From Paguma larvata (lineage: Eukaryota; Chordata; Mammalia; Carnivora; Viverridae), in the NCBI GenBank assembly GCA_030068075.1, contig CM057839.1:23010167-23074166 (forward strand): a stretch of 64,000 nucleotides of DNA. Direction: 5' to 3'. Below, piece by piece: positions 10,906 to 22,202 of this stretch (its first letter is position 1; the number at the start of each line of letters is the position of its first letter). Position numbers and translations under genes: made by a program. Under the pieces are notes generated by a model. That model worked only from the letters and a program-made list of their open reading frames with translations. It was not told the origin of the DNA and ran no database searches.

Positions 10906-12853
10906 TTAAAATACTTTTCTGAGGCCTCCATCCTAATTTAATGGCTATATGAAAAGTTATTATTATTATTAAATTATTATTAAATAATGTAATTAGTAAT
11001 GTGTCATCGTGAGTATGCATGCATATATGTGCACACACACACACTAATTCTTATTCTTTATGTAAATGATACATCTCACTAGTATTAGAATGGGCTAGAT
11101 TTCTAAAATAGGCTTTAGACAATTTACAGTTCAGCCAAGATTAAGATAGAGACAGTTATTAGACGAGACTATGGCTATCATACAATATGGTGCCCATTCC
11201 ACTACTTTGTTTTGAGCCACACAATATTTTCTCTGGAGGACAGAAATGAATCTCAGTCATTGCTAGCTTTGGACACTAATAGAGATCGCTGAAGAAACAG
11301 AGGAAACAGGAGGCGAAGATATTTGACACAGTGTTAGTAATTCCTGAGGGTATGGCTTCATGGTTGTGTTAGATGTCATTGTAAACAAAACGCATAAAGA
11401 TGACTTTATAAAGCACTTTGGTAAGTGGTAGTCATATGGTCACAATAGATAGTTCTAGTTACGCAAATGGATACTTGTAACATGCGAAAATATTTCAGTG
11501 ACAGCACCATACATGGATTATAAACAGATGTTTTACTTCAGACCACTCGGATAAACGTGAGATGGTGTACTTTAGAAAACTGTTAAATAATTCAAAATTC
11601 ATTCATGATGAAGAATCTGCAACAGAATATATATGCCACTAATTCGAATGTCTTTTTTTCATAAAATGTAACAATAGAAAGCAGTTCTATTTCTAAAAAT
11701 AAAATACATTGGTCCATGTAATATGTAATTTTAAGCCTGTATTATTAAATGAGCAAATTGAATACAAGTAGCGATTTGATCACAGATTTCAAGTTTGTCT
11801 CATTAGGGACATGAGAAGTCATCTTACATTCACAGTTGCTTTATATATTTCATCACTGATACATGTTAAAATTTCTGTGTTTAACATGGTGTTTGAGCCT
11901 AATACAAAATCACTAAATGAAATAACAAAAACCTCACTATGTTAAAGTGAACTTTATTTAAACACCATTTTATTTAAATGGATAAAATAAGCTTTTCAAT
12001 TTTACTCTCAGAAGAAAGTGTTCAATCACAAAACCAATACCTACTTAGAACAGGTTTTGTTAGGAGGAAGACACCCTATTTTGTACAAGGTGATACTGAC
12101 CAACCGAATAATTCATGCCCTCGTTTTTTCTGGCACAGGAACAAAAGCTTGTTAGCATTATTTACACAAGCTTTGAAATAAAGAAGGAAAAGGAATCCCT
12201 ATTCCAATTTTTTTTTCCTAGTTCCCTGCTTTTGGCTGAGCCTCATGTAAACATATTGTATTATGTAAAGTCTTATGCCAACAAATCTAAAGAGTTCTTT
12301 TCACCCCTGATTACACAGGTAAGAACTTTTACAGGACATTTTGTTTTTACCCCTTTCCGTATCTGCCTGCACGCTTTTTCCTGGCCTGAAATCTGCTGGG
12401 ATGTCTGTTGTCTGGCCAGCATGCCCAGCAGAAGGACTAGCCTCTCGGGTAGCTGATGTTATTGTAGCTGCTTTCCCAATTGCCAGTAAATGATATAAAT
12501 TGTAGGAGACTGGAAAGGTCACCTCTGCAACAATCCTGCTTAAATGAGCTCAGTGGTCACTAACCTGCAGCTGTACAAAGAATCTCGGGCCTGGAACACA
12601 CAAGTGACCCTGCCAGCTGAGGCAGCAGGCTGGTGACTTGATCACCTTCGTTTCTCCTGGGGAAAAAATAAATAATAATTATCATGGCACTGTTGCTGCT
12701 AAAACTGACTTAATTGTGCATGTGGAAATTAAACATTTTTCCTGATGTCTTATTTATTTACAATATTTAACTATGTACTTTTTGTCACTTCAATAAGTCA
12801 ACAGTAACATTCAAGGTAAAAAGAAAACTAATTTCAAAATATAAGCTAAACTT
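10906..12853. other. Unique sequence; GC-richer block at 12300-12660
   Basis: Mostly AT-rich with no recognised repeat. The block at 12300-12660 is clearly GC-richer and includes 'cagctgaggcagcaggctgg'. The window's longest open frame (113 codons, 12115-12456) overlaps it but has no familiar domain and starts in AT-rich sequence. Possibly a conserved element; not a gene I can support. Confidence 0.3.
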
Positions 12854-13064
12854 GGGACACCTGGGTGGCTTAGTCAGTCAAGCATCTGACTTTGGCTCAG
12901 GTCATGATCTCATAGTTTGTGAGTTCGAGCCCCACGTCGGGCTCTGTGCTGACAGCTCAGAGTCTGGAGCCTGTTTCGGATTCTATATCTCCCTCCCCTC
13001 TGCCCTTCTCCCACTCCCCTCTGTCTCTTTCTCAAAAATAAATAAATGTTAAAAATTAAAAAAA
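12854..13064 (+). mobile_element. Felid SINEC, long-type subfamily
   Basis: Complete from 'gggacacctgggtggctta' to 'aaaaataaataaatgtt'. The B-box-like 'gagttcgagccccac' and the 'gctgacagctcagagtctg' block are well kept. No convincing target-site duplication is visible. Confidence 0.93.
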
Positions 13065-13235
13065 CAACTAAATACATATATAATATGTGTACATATGTAG
13101 ATATGTCTGCTGAAGTGTAAAATTGGTCTGATCGTTCCGTTAGGGTTCCCTAGAATTTTATCAAAATATGAGTGTGCATGTAACACCTTCCTTTTTTAAG
13201 TTAAGACAATACCTGACTATATAGTGTTGCTTACA

Positions 13236-13350
13236 GAGTTTACTTCTGAGTCAGACTGCTTGGGTATAAATTCCAGCTGTTATTGGCCGAGTTGCTTAAT
13301 GGCTCTGTACCTCGGTTTACACAACTATAAAATGAGCATAATCAGAGACA
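13236..13350 (+). repeat. MIR SINE relic
   Basis: 'gagtcagactgcttgggta', 'gagttgcttaatggctctgt' and 'aactataaaatgagcataat' follow the MIR order from the core to the 3' part. Confidence 0.75.
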
Positions 13351-14118
13351 CTTAACATCCAATATGGTAAATAGTGTCTGTGCCATTTTTAGCAGAATTT
13401 TGGTGGCTTCTTGCTAAGGCAGCTCTGAGCCCTTTAGTTGCTAGAATATGGAAGATACAGGAAGTTTCTGAGAGATTGGGATGGCCATGGTGGAAAGGGA
13501 GAAGTATCAGCATAAAACTATTTCAAGATTTTATCATCAGTTGTGAGAACACTGAAGCATACTGGCTGAACATTAGCCATTTTTGTGAACATGGGGTAAG
13601 TTAATAAGAAAATGCTTTGGATAGCATTAGGCATATAAATTCTCCCCCCGCCAAAAAAAAAAAAAAAAAATTTAAATCTATATACCCAAAACATTACAAT
13701 TTGGTCTTGGAAGCCTAAAAGATATATTAGAAAACAAATATTGGGTATTTTGTTATCTCCAAAGGAGCCTTGAGTATTCTACAGTACACTTAGACTTCAT
13801 CCAGTGAGTTAGAACAGATTATAAGACAGAAATTTCCTTCTAAAAATGTGGGTTGATGGAGATGTGGTTGATGGCTGCAAATAATATTCCTAAAGAAGTT
13901 CTAGTAATGGAAATAAGATGCATGTAAACTACACCCCCAAAATAAACTGTTGATTAAGTTTGTGACAATTTCTGAAGTCATTAGTTTGGTACTTTATGAA
14001 GTGTAATCCCTTTTTTCTTTTTTGATGATACAAGAATAAGAAATAATGCATTATAGTAGAGGCAGATGTTTTAAAGTTGCATCGTGTTTAAATTATGGTG
14101 CATCCACTTACTGAAATC
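13351..14118. other. Unique AT-rich sequence with an 18-bp A-run
   Basis: No element recognised. The 'ccccccgcc' at 13644-13652 runs into an 18-base A-run (13653-13670), but no SINE body adjoins it. A 76-codon open frame at 13374-13604 has no recognisable domain. Confidence 0.3.
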
Positions 14119-14150
14119 AAAATAAATAAATAAATAAATAAATAAAATAA
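14119..14150 (+). repeat. (AAAT)n microsatellite
   Basis: About eight tetranucleotide units, the last one interrupted. It is followed directly by a small duplication, agttctatg twice at 14151-14168. Confidence 0.9.
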
Positions 14151-14314
14151 AGTTCTATGAGTTCTATGAGCCCATACACATGCAAACACACTTAAATCAT
14201 AAGCCATACTAATACTCAATACTTGGGTTTTAATACATTTGACATTCTTTTAGAAATATTCTATATCTATCAATTCCTTAGTAGAATATCTAGGAAGGAA
14301 AATCAAATTTTATT

Positions 14315-14366
14315 ACATATATATATATATATATACATATATACACACACACACACACACACATAT
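14315..14366 (+). repeat. Compound (TA)n-(CA)n microsatellite
   Basis: A TA run of about 14 units, then 'catatatac', then a CA run of about 10 units. The CA part is the kind of locus that is usually polymorphic. Confidence 0.95.
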
Positions 14367-14579
14367 GAAGAATCTGAAGGTTTTTAATTATGTATTACTG
14401 AAACAAATTGTATGCGTATTTAGCAATTCCATTAATAGGAAATATATACATGGAAATACTGAAACAAAAATACACAAAACATTTTTGTCTGTAATGAGTT
14501 ATTATAATGCAGTATTATAAATATTATGTTAGAGAAAACAGAGAGATGTAGAGTTGCATGTAACAGAAATACAAACCTA

Positions 14580-14842
14580 GGCTTGGGAACATTATAAAAA
14601 CTGATCTGGCTCTTTTCTTCTTCTGCACTCCCTCTTCTGTCTTTGGACACGCTCATGAGTAGATCTCATTGCCAGCAGAATCTGGCAGCCTAATTTTGAA
14701 GCCCAGAGAAGTCTCCTCACTTTCCTTTCTCAGCCCTTATGATGATTTTGTAAGCACCAAACTCCCTGCAATAAATATCTTTCTGCTTGAAAAGCCTAGA
14801 GAAGTTTCTGGGTGTGTTATGTCACACTCTGACTGATGCAGA
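14580..14842 (+). mobile_element. Possible MaLR-type solo LTR (MLT1-like), decayed
   Basis: The 3' part resembles ERVL-MaLR LTR ends: a CT-rich segment, 'ctgcaataaatatctttct' with an AATAAA polyadenylation signal, and then 'cactctgactgatgcag', near the usual 'ccctgactaatacag' end. The 5' boundary is a guess and no target-site duplication was found. Confidence 0.4.
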
Positions 14843-15079
14843 AGACTTCTTAGAGTAAATGAGTGTGTCTATGCAGATCATGGATGTTAACAGAGGTATA
14901 TTTAATTATGTTTTCATATGGTCAAAATCAAGCAATTTTTTTCTTATAAAATTTCAAATTTATTGCTATGAAAAGCTAATCTTGATAATTAAATTTTTAA
15001 GCAATTGTTTTTAAGTTTAGCATTCATTCTTTTGATGGAAAACCCAATGTAATGCAGCTGATATTCCCTATTGAATGTA

Positions 15080-15700
15080 TCAGTCTCCCGTTGCTTCCTG
15101 ACAGATTACCACAAATGTGGCTGCTTAAAACAACAAAAACTTATCATCTCCCATTTTCCCAAGGTAAAGACTCCAAACCCAGGTTGACTGTATCTCCTAG
15201 TGAGGGGATGGATAGTCTAAACTTGAGGTGTTAGTTTGGGTTACAATCGTACCTGAGGTCCCAGGTCCTCTTCAATCTCACCATTTCTTGACAGACCTCA
15301 GTTCAGTGTGGTCATAGGACCCTATTTCCTTCCAGGTTGCCAGGAGTTCACTCTTGAAACCTAAGGCCACTTTAATGCCTTTGTCATGAAGCCACTTCCA
15401 TAGGCAGCTCATAGTGTTGCTTCTTCAAGATTAACCCGAGAATTTCCTCATATGAAAACTCTCTGACTTCTTTTTACTGCTCACTTGCTTAAATGGAGCC
15501 CACTCAAGCTAATCTCCCTTTCTATTTCTCCAAAGTCAATTCATTAGGGACATGAATTATATCTGCAAAATTCCTTCATGTTTGCTCTGTAATGGTAACA
15601 TGAGAGTGTTATTCTATATAACATAATGTTAACATGAGAGTGGTATTCTATCATATGCACATGTTCTGCTCACAAAGGGCGGAGATTACACAAGGTAAAT
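15080..15700 (+). repeat. Ancient interspersed repeat, family A (copy 2)
   Basis: Begins around 'agattaccacaaatgtgg' with 'gcttaaaacaacaaaaact', continues through 'ttcattagggacatgaatta' and 'gcaaaattccttcatg', and ends near 'ggagattacacaagg'. The last three motifs recur in the same order near 26665-26815. The family is not named with confidence. Confidence 0.5.
15594..15651 (+). repeat. Imperfect 34-bp tandem duplication
   Basis: ggtaacatgagagtgttatt at 15594 recurs as gttaacatgagagtggtatt at 15628. It lies inside the family A repeat and lengthens this copy. Confidence 0.8.
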
Positions 15701-17059
15701 AGTACACCAAAGAACAGTGATCTGTAGGTTCACCTTAGATTTCAGCCCATAACAATAGAGATTAGGTTATCCAGAAATTAGTAACATTTTATGAACATAA
15801 TTGCTAAAAATTACTTATTACCCCACGCGAGATATTAGTCTCCTACTTAAAGGAATCAATTTTTCCCTGAAGAATAATATGTTTAAGTACTCTAACCTAC
15901 ACGCATACAAATAATATCATGAAAAATGTACATATGGTTTTTAATATTAATTAGAATTGGAGTTAAAAAGACTATAAAGATTGTAAAGTCTTTTTTGCTT
16001 TTATTCTGCATAGCCATATTTTGTGGATTAAAGCAGACACTCTGTGCTAAGGATTGTAATTGTAGAATGGTAGAAAAGTAGTGATTTCTGATGCTGCAGA
16101 GGAAGTAGAGACTTGTTAAAATTTATCAGACTTATAAGTAAACTATCTTTCTTCATGGCAAAGAGCAAAAACAAACTGTCTTGTAAAAAATGAGTGATTA
16201 TTTCTTTTCTTTTTTTTTTTTCTTTTCTTTTTTGTGTGTGGTTATATGAAAAGGTTATTTCAGGCTTCAGGCAATATTTAATTTAGCCATTAATTTATGT
16301 ATATGAAAAATGTCCCATGAAATTTTGAAGTTTAATCATTATGGATTATAATCATACATTTTAATGACAAACATTTAAAAAATAATTAAGTTCCCAGTGA
16401 TATTTTGAAAGACTAACTCTGAACTTCCAATAGAAAAGTTCAGGGTTACTATATTCAGAATAAGGTTTTACTACTTGATATTTTGTCAACATTTTTACTA
16501 TTTTTTCTGTTGTAGAATGACAGCTTCAGGCAAAACAAAAAATTATTTTTTCAAAATTGCACTGGTATGTTATTTGTATTGACATAATTCTGTGAATATT
16601 GGAGGAATTCCTGATCTGTGCTCATATTGAAATTTTCCTATGAGTTAATTTTTCAGAGCCAAGAAATCCAAGGGTTCCTCTAGGGCAGAAACAATAACAA
16701 CAAAAATGATCTGGTTTTAGGGAAATATGCAATGAAATTGCTTAGTTAGATGGCCAGCCGTACGTTTGCATGGACCTCATGTTTCTCGAATCGTGTTGAT
16801 CAGATAGAGTTAAGAGATATGCTCTTTCTGGGTGGATATTTGTAAAATACATAAGGCTTTAAATAAGTCATGTCTATCACTTCATATATAGAGATATTAA
16901 TTTGATTGACATATGCAACTTTTTAGATTAAATATTTATAAGAAGTTCCAATTTTCTAGAGTTGCTTAATTATTCCAGGTTTTTCAAGTAAAACATCAAA
17001 TATTTATTTGGTGTCTATTATATGTTCTCTCATGGTAGCATTTGGAAAGAATATTTTCC
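15701..17059. other. AT-rich unique sequence with a pyrimidine tract
   Basis: No gene or interspersed element recognised. Positions 16201-16241 are a T-rich tract with cttt units ending in a short GT run, resembling an old retrotransposon tail without a recognisable body. Confidence 0.3.
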
Positions 17060-17195
17060 GCTCTACAGGCAGGCAGAACAGGTTCAATGCAGGCTCTCTC
17101 ATTAGCTGGGTGAACCCAGGCCCATACAGATTTTAAATTCTGTGAGCTTTAGTTTACTCGTGTGATAAAATGCAGTTCTGATAACTAACAGAGAA
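17060..17195 (+). repeat. MIR SINE relic
   Basis: 'caggttcaatgcaggctctc', 'attagctgggtgaacccagg', 'agctttagtttactcgtgtg' and 'ataaaatgcagttctgataa' match MIR in order, with many substitutions. Confidence 0.65.
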
Positions 17196-17239
17196 ATTAA
17201 CCTAAAATCATTGCACTATTTTTTTCATGCTAAATGAGG

Positions 17240-17515
17240 TACCTACCTGGAACATTTTTCCTTGTTTATCTCACCTCATTTATCTGGTTAACTCCAATTA
17301 GTCATAATTCAGCTGCCAGTTCAGAAATCAAGTCTTGCAGAAAAACTCCCATGGCATTGCTTTCCCCTCTTCCCTCCACAGATGGAAGTAGTTGCTTCTG
17401 CTCTTTGCCCCCTATTAATCTTTCCGTCTATGATAGCACCTCTCACTGTTTCTCTCTTACTTTTCTATCCATGGCACCTACAAGAATGCATAGAAGCTTT
17501 AAGTATTTGTCGAAA
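17240..17515 (+). repeat. L2 LINE 3' relic
   Basis: The segment 'gatagcacctctcactg' followed by 'tggcacctacaagaatgc' and 'ttaagtatttgtcgaa' tracks the L2 3' end. The 108-codon open frame at 17234-17560 is produced by this relic and is not a gene. Confidence 0.5.
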
Positions 17516-17559
17516 AAAAATCCAACATTATTAAAAATTGTACCCATATATTTTACTTA

Positions 17560-17660
17560 GCCCTCATAGTACAACTCAATGAATTGATTTGCATTGCTCT
17601 CCTGAAGATGGGGAAACTCAAGTTAAGTGAATTTAAGTGATTTTTCTGGATTCCCCATTT
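17560..17660 (-). repeat. MIR fragment, antisense
   Basis: 'gaagatggggaaactcaag' followed by 'ttaagtgaatttaagtga' is the reverse complement of the MIR 3' core. It ends at the target site of the composite SINE insertion. Confidence 0.6.
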
Positions 17661-18164
17661 AATGTGAATCCAGGGGCGCCTGGGTGGCTCAGTTAGTTGA
17701 GCGTCCAACTTCGGCTCAGGACATGATCTCTCGGTTCATGAGAAACCTCCAAGATTAGGGAACAAAATGATAAAAAAAGACAGAAAATTATGAGAGAAAA
17801 GACATGTAAAAACAAATGGAGAGGTTTAAGATTTGTATAATATAAGTCAAAGAGGAAAGGAAAAGTGTGAAACAGAAAATAATGAAAAAATAATGGTCAG
17901 TAATTTTCTAGAATGGGAGAAAAATTGAGTCTGTTTAAAGGGATTCAGGGGCGCCTGGGTGGCCCAGTCGCTTAAGCGTCCGACTTTGGCCCAAGTCACG
18001 ATCTCATGGTCTGTGGGTTCAAGTCCCATGTCGGGCTCTGTGCTGACAGCTCAGAGCCTGGAGCCTGCTTCAGATTCTATGTCTCCCTCTCTCTCTTCCC
18101 CTCCCCCATTCATGCTCTGTCTCTCTCTGTCTCAAAAATAAATAAACATTTAAATGTGAATCCA
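17661..18164 (+). mobile_element. Composite insertion: SINE 5' piece, HAL1/L1-like filler, complete SINE
   Basis: One 12-bp target-site duplication, aatgtgaatcca at 17661-17672 and 18153-18164, encloses three parts. (1) 17673-17742 is the first 70 bases of a SINEC. (2) 17743-17947 is A-rich sequence resembling L1/HAL1 ORF1 ('gagagaaaagacatg', 'aattttctagaatggg'). (3) 17948-18152 is a full long-type SINEC with its own head and tail. Two independent SINE insertions should each have their own duplication. The single outer pair suggests a chimeric retrotransposition or recombination into an existing SINE. Confidence 0.75.
17948..18152 (+). mobile_element. Felid SINEC, long-type, complete (3' part of the composite)
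   Basis: Well kept from 'ggggcgcctgggtggccc' to 'aaataaataaacattt', including 'gctgacagctcagagcctg'. Its left neighbour is the L1-like filler ending in gggattca; its right neighbour is the outer target-site duplication. Confidence 0.95.
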
Positions 18165-20902
18165 TAAGCCCAAAGGTTTTGTATGTTTGTGTGCTGTTAA
18201 TTACACTTAGTAAGAAATATATGTACTTAATTTGAAAAATTAATTATAATAATAATTAGTGCCCAGAAAATAATTAAGTATTTATAAACATTAATGTTTT
18301 CACAAATTCCCTTTTTCATAAATCTGGGATCTTATTTACGTATTTAGTAATTTACTTTGTACCTGAGATGTTAATACTTTGAATATCAGTATATGAAAGG
18401 TAAAAATACAGTGCTTTATTTAACTAGTAAAATAAATAAATTACATGGTAGTCTCTAGACAATATAGATAATGATATAGATCTATGTGATACAGAAATTG
18501 GAGGAGTTGAGCTAGAGTTCTGCCTTGGAAGCTGGAATCATAACTTCACAAAAAAAGAAAGAACATTTTAGAAAGGAGATCTAAATGGCACAAAAGCATA
18601 GAAGCTATAAATATAATATTGTAAGGATAATAAAATAATAACCGTACACAAATATAAACAAATGTATAGCTAAAATATAAAAATAATAGAGCAATAGACC
18701 TATACCGAACAATTTAGATAAATCTAGAATGAAGCTGAACAAGCAGACCGTTTCTAAAGCACTACATTGGCAATGCATTAAATATTATACAATTGTGATT
18801 ATTCAGACAAGTTCCTCTGTGAAAAATACATAACCAAAATATGATTCCAAAATCTGATTGCTAATATATTTCTAAATTTTTATATAGGCTGCTGTTATTT
18901 GTAAATTAACTTGCAATCAAACTTAATAAAATTTATATCTTTGTCGACACATCCACAGATTTATCAAAGTGACTTTCAGAATGATGCCATTTGTATTTAT
19001 TTTCATTTATTTTTTTGAAGAGTAGTATAAACCTTGCATGTGGGAACATTTTTAAGTGTAACTCATGGGAACAATCTAATTCTAGGATCCTCTATGGGAA
19101 ATAATTTTTAATATACATAACATGAGAATGACCTAGTTTCCAGGAGTTTCTCAAAATTACAGCTAAATATGTATTGGACCATAGCCTAAAATCCTTGGCA
19201 ACCTTTATTGTTCACTGCTTACAGATATAGTTGCTTGAATGAATGAAATACTTTTAAGTGTAATTACCATGAATGGAACAAAGAGTTCTATAAAGAGATG
19301 GATAAAATTCTATTGCGATATAGAAGAGATTTTGCAACAAAAACCAAGCACTTAAAAATATATATTATATTGGTGCTAATATCTTTATATCCAAGATGAG
19401 CCCTCTGTTTCAAATGATTCCTCTGTATTGTCTTAGTTTGTTTTTTTTTCTTATATATAGTGCACAAAGAAAAATACTTTTTCACTTGACAATTTATTAC
19501 TTGGATATAAACTTTAATTTGGTCCTCCTGTCTTGAGTTGGTAAAAGAAGAGAACAGCACTGAGAAAAAAACGCAAGTTTTTCTCCAAATCTTGCAAATC
19601 GCATAAAATGTATTCTAAAATAATAACTTAAAGAAAGTCTTATCTATATGATACACATGAAATTATTTTGTCCAATTATAAGATATAAATTAGGAGATAA
19701 ATAGTTTGAAACTAACAAATATGAAAACAGAAAATTAAATTGTTTCTAATGTTATCTCCTAATACATATCCTAATATCCTAATAATCTCTTACCTCCTAA
19801 TGACATGGATATGTGGTTATTTTATTGGCTTTATATAAGATCCTGTACAATTTTTATCTTATACTTTTTAAATTCTGTATGTTCTAAATGATAAACTTTT
19901 TGCAAAATATTTTAATGTATTTTTATTTCTCAATTTGGGGAATAAGTCAATATATCACCAATTTGCCAACTGTAAAATTTTCAATTCATAGAGAAATGCT
20001 ATGAACAAAAGGAAATTCTGTTGCCTTGATTGCCTTGCTTGACCTCAAGGTCATTTTTTAGGTCAAAGGTCTAAACATAATTGGCTGTAATTTAGTCAAC
20101 AGGGCTGTATTTCATCACACGAAAGATCATTCTGTTGATGTCAAAGATCACTAAACTCTACCCGGAATTAGTCTGATGTAAATCTAAGTGGGACACAGTC
20201 AAAGAGCTTAGGATAATTTTCTGAAATAGGTCAAACCTCTAAAATTCCCTGGCTTTAATGAACTAAGCTGTGCACAGCAGAGAGGAAATGACATTTTAAG
20301 TATTCTTTTTTTTAACACTTAGAGCAGTAGTGAATGCTTAGTAAGAAGTTGACAGATGATCTCATTAGATAAAATGACTATTAATGAGTGCCATTACTGA
20401 TAAGGTGAGGGGTGCTACCCACATTCTGGCTAGTGAGGTACAAAAATGCAGTTCAGCACTATTGTTATTTTGATGGTTGTGATGGTTTTACTACGAATTT
20501 GTCCAGTCCTGCAAAGTCATCTCTTGTATGCAACTATCACATAATAAATTCTGAAGCCAACTCATTTCCATTACAGGAAAGAAATATTAAATTTTCATTT
20601 ACTCTTGAAAGGTGAAGAATATTTTATACATAGTAGACAAAGCATATGTAACTTCATTAAGAGAGTTTTGACACATGTGAAAATAGGAAGAAGGAAGGAA
20701 GCCTGACCGTATATAGAATTCAGGCCAGGACACTCACGTATGTTCCACGTGGACCAACTGCCCGTGTATTATGGAGGCCGTCCCATTCCTTGACAGTGCG
20801 GGATTCATGTCTTGCAGATGTGTTCCAGAATAAACATTTTTTAATACTTAAATTACTTCTTTTGACATTTCTGTATCTTTGCTGATTGAAGAACAAGTTA
20901 AA
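18165..20902. other. AT-rich unique stretch
   Basis: No repeat recognised over about 2.7 kb. The part at 18200-19950 is strongly AT-rich with no open frame worth calling; a 90-codon minus-strand frame at 19288-19560 is low-complexity. From about 20030 to 20300 the composition becomes balanced and receptor half-sites cluster. Confidence 0.3.
20040..20233. promoter_or_regulatory. Cluster of nuclear-receptor half-sites with a perfect-spacing DR1
   Basis: 20040-20053 is tgacctcaaggtca, two AGGTCA half-sites everted with a 2-bp gap. 20060-20072 is aggtcaaaggtct, a direct repeat with 1-bp spacing (DR1), the type bound by HNF4 and RXR heterodimers. Another AGGTCA lies at 20228-20233, and TCF/LEF-like tcaaag cores lie between. 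No recognised repeat explains the cluster. Enhancer activity is inference. Confidence 0.35.
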
Positions 20903-21121
20903 TATCTTTCTTTCTTTCTTTCTTTTAATTTGAGAGAGAGAAAGAGAGACGGAGCACGAGCAGGAGAAGGCCAGAGAGAGAGGAAGACACTGAATCCAAA
21001 GCAGGTTCCAGGCTCTAAGCTGTCAGCACAGAGCCTGACGCAGGGCTTGAACTCACGAACTGCAAGATCATAACCTGAGCCAAAGCCGAACATTGAACTG
21101 ACTGAGCCACCTAGGCGCCCC
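20903..21121 (-). mobile_element. Felid SINEC, long-type, antisense
   Basis: A (CTTT)n tail, GA-rich block, 'ggctctaagctgtcagcac' and the head 'gagccacctaggcgcccc'. The target-site duplication is short (aagttaaat near 20894 and 21123). The 91-codon antisense open frame is SINE sequence. Confidence 0.93.
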
Positions 21122-21131
21122 AAAGTTAAAT

Positions 21132-21959
21132 TTCAAGAAGACCTCTTCTGATTCTGTTTATTTGGACAAACAATAAAAATCCAATGGTATGGCTATTGAA
21201 AATTGCTGAGAGAATATTTTGAATGATATTGGTTTAATTCCCTGCTCAGAAGAGTGCTAGCAAGGTTCTTTTAGAGGCAGGGAGAGAACCATTTTAATCC
21301 CCCTAAGTGTAAGTTTGCTATCCCTATGTCCAGGTGCAGCTGAAATACATGCACCAGTTTACAAACTGAATGAGACCATTGTTTGGTACAGGGATGCTGG
21401 AACTATGGTGCTGAGTGGCACTGCCTCAGCCAGACTCCATAAAGTTCATTACTGCTGAGTGAATGAAATAGGGCCTTGGTCAAATAATAGGGACATACGG
21501 TAAATAGTGTTTTTCAAATGATTGTGTGTGCCTTTGTGTGTACACGTGTGCACGCATGTGCATGTTCAAGATTCTTAATGATAAATCTAAAGTGAAATTT
21601 CAGAAAAGCTGGCATGGAGAATTTTAGAGAAATATATTCTTTAATCTCTCTTCCCCATTAACACCCCATTGAACTCTGTCTTAAAGTCGTACATGTATCA
21701 AATCATTTTGTGATGCCATTTCTTTAGTTGCAACATAGGTTGTTAATAGTACCTTATCATAAAGTTGTTACATAGATTTGACATGTTAGTATCTCTAAAA
21801 AGTGGCTATATCATAGTAAACACTATATAACTCTTTAGAAAAAATACACCTAAAACAAAGAAAAATTGAATAGAAAGCTTTCCCAGATTTAGAGTCACTT
21901 ACTCATTTTCTAGGTAAATGATCTAAAATTATACCCAATTTACATTTTGGTAGACTTTT
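21132..21959. other. Unique sequence
   Basis: No repeat or gene recognised. A mixed GT/GC stretch at 21525-21565 ('gtgtgtgcctttgtgtgtac', then 'gtgcacgcatgtgcatg') is a degenerate purine-pyrimidine alternation. Confidence 0.3.
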
Positions 21960-21975
21960 TAGACCATCTTTTAAA

Positions 21976-22186
21976 ATTTTTTTAACATTTATTTATTTTT
22001 GAGAGACATAGAGACATAGCATGAGCAGGGGAAGGGCAGAGAGAGAGGGAGATACAGAATCCAAAGCAGGCTCCAGGCTCTGAGCCGTCAGCACAGAGTC
22101 CAATGCGGGGCTCGAACTCACAGACCCTGAGATCATGACCTGAGCTGAAGTTGGTCGCTTAACCAACTAAGCCACCCAGGTGCCCC
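21976..22186 (-). mobile_element. Felid SINEC, long-type, antisense
   Basis: Well preserved: 'aacatttatttatttttgag', 'ggctctgagccgtcagcac', 'gccacccaggtgcccc'. The target-site duplication tagaccatcttttaaaa from 21960 matches tagaccatatttttaat from 22187 apart from a few substitutions. Confidence 0.95.
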
Positions 22187-22202
22187 TAGACCATATTTTT
22201 AA

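Noticed and set aside
12115..12456. 113-codon open frame, the longest in the window
   Set aside because: No recognisable domain, a low-complexity start, no splice or promoter context; a length expected by chance in 64 kb of six-frame sequence.
14151..14168. Direct repeat agttctatg as a target-site duplication
   Set aside because: The copies are adjacent, with no element between them.
17234..17560. 108-codon open frame
   Set aside because: It lies over an L2 3' relic and reads as a by-product of that repeat.
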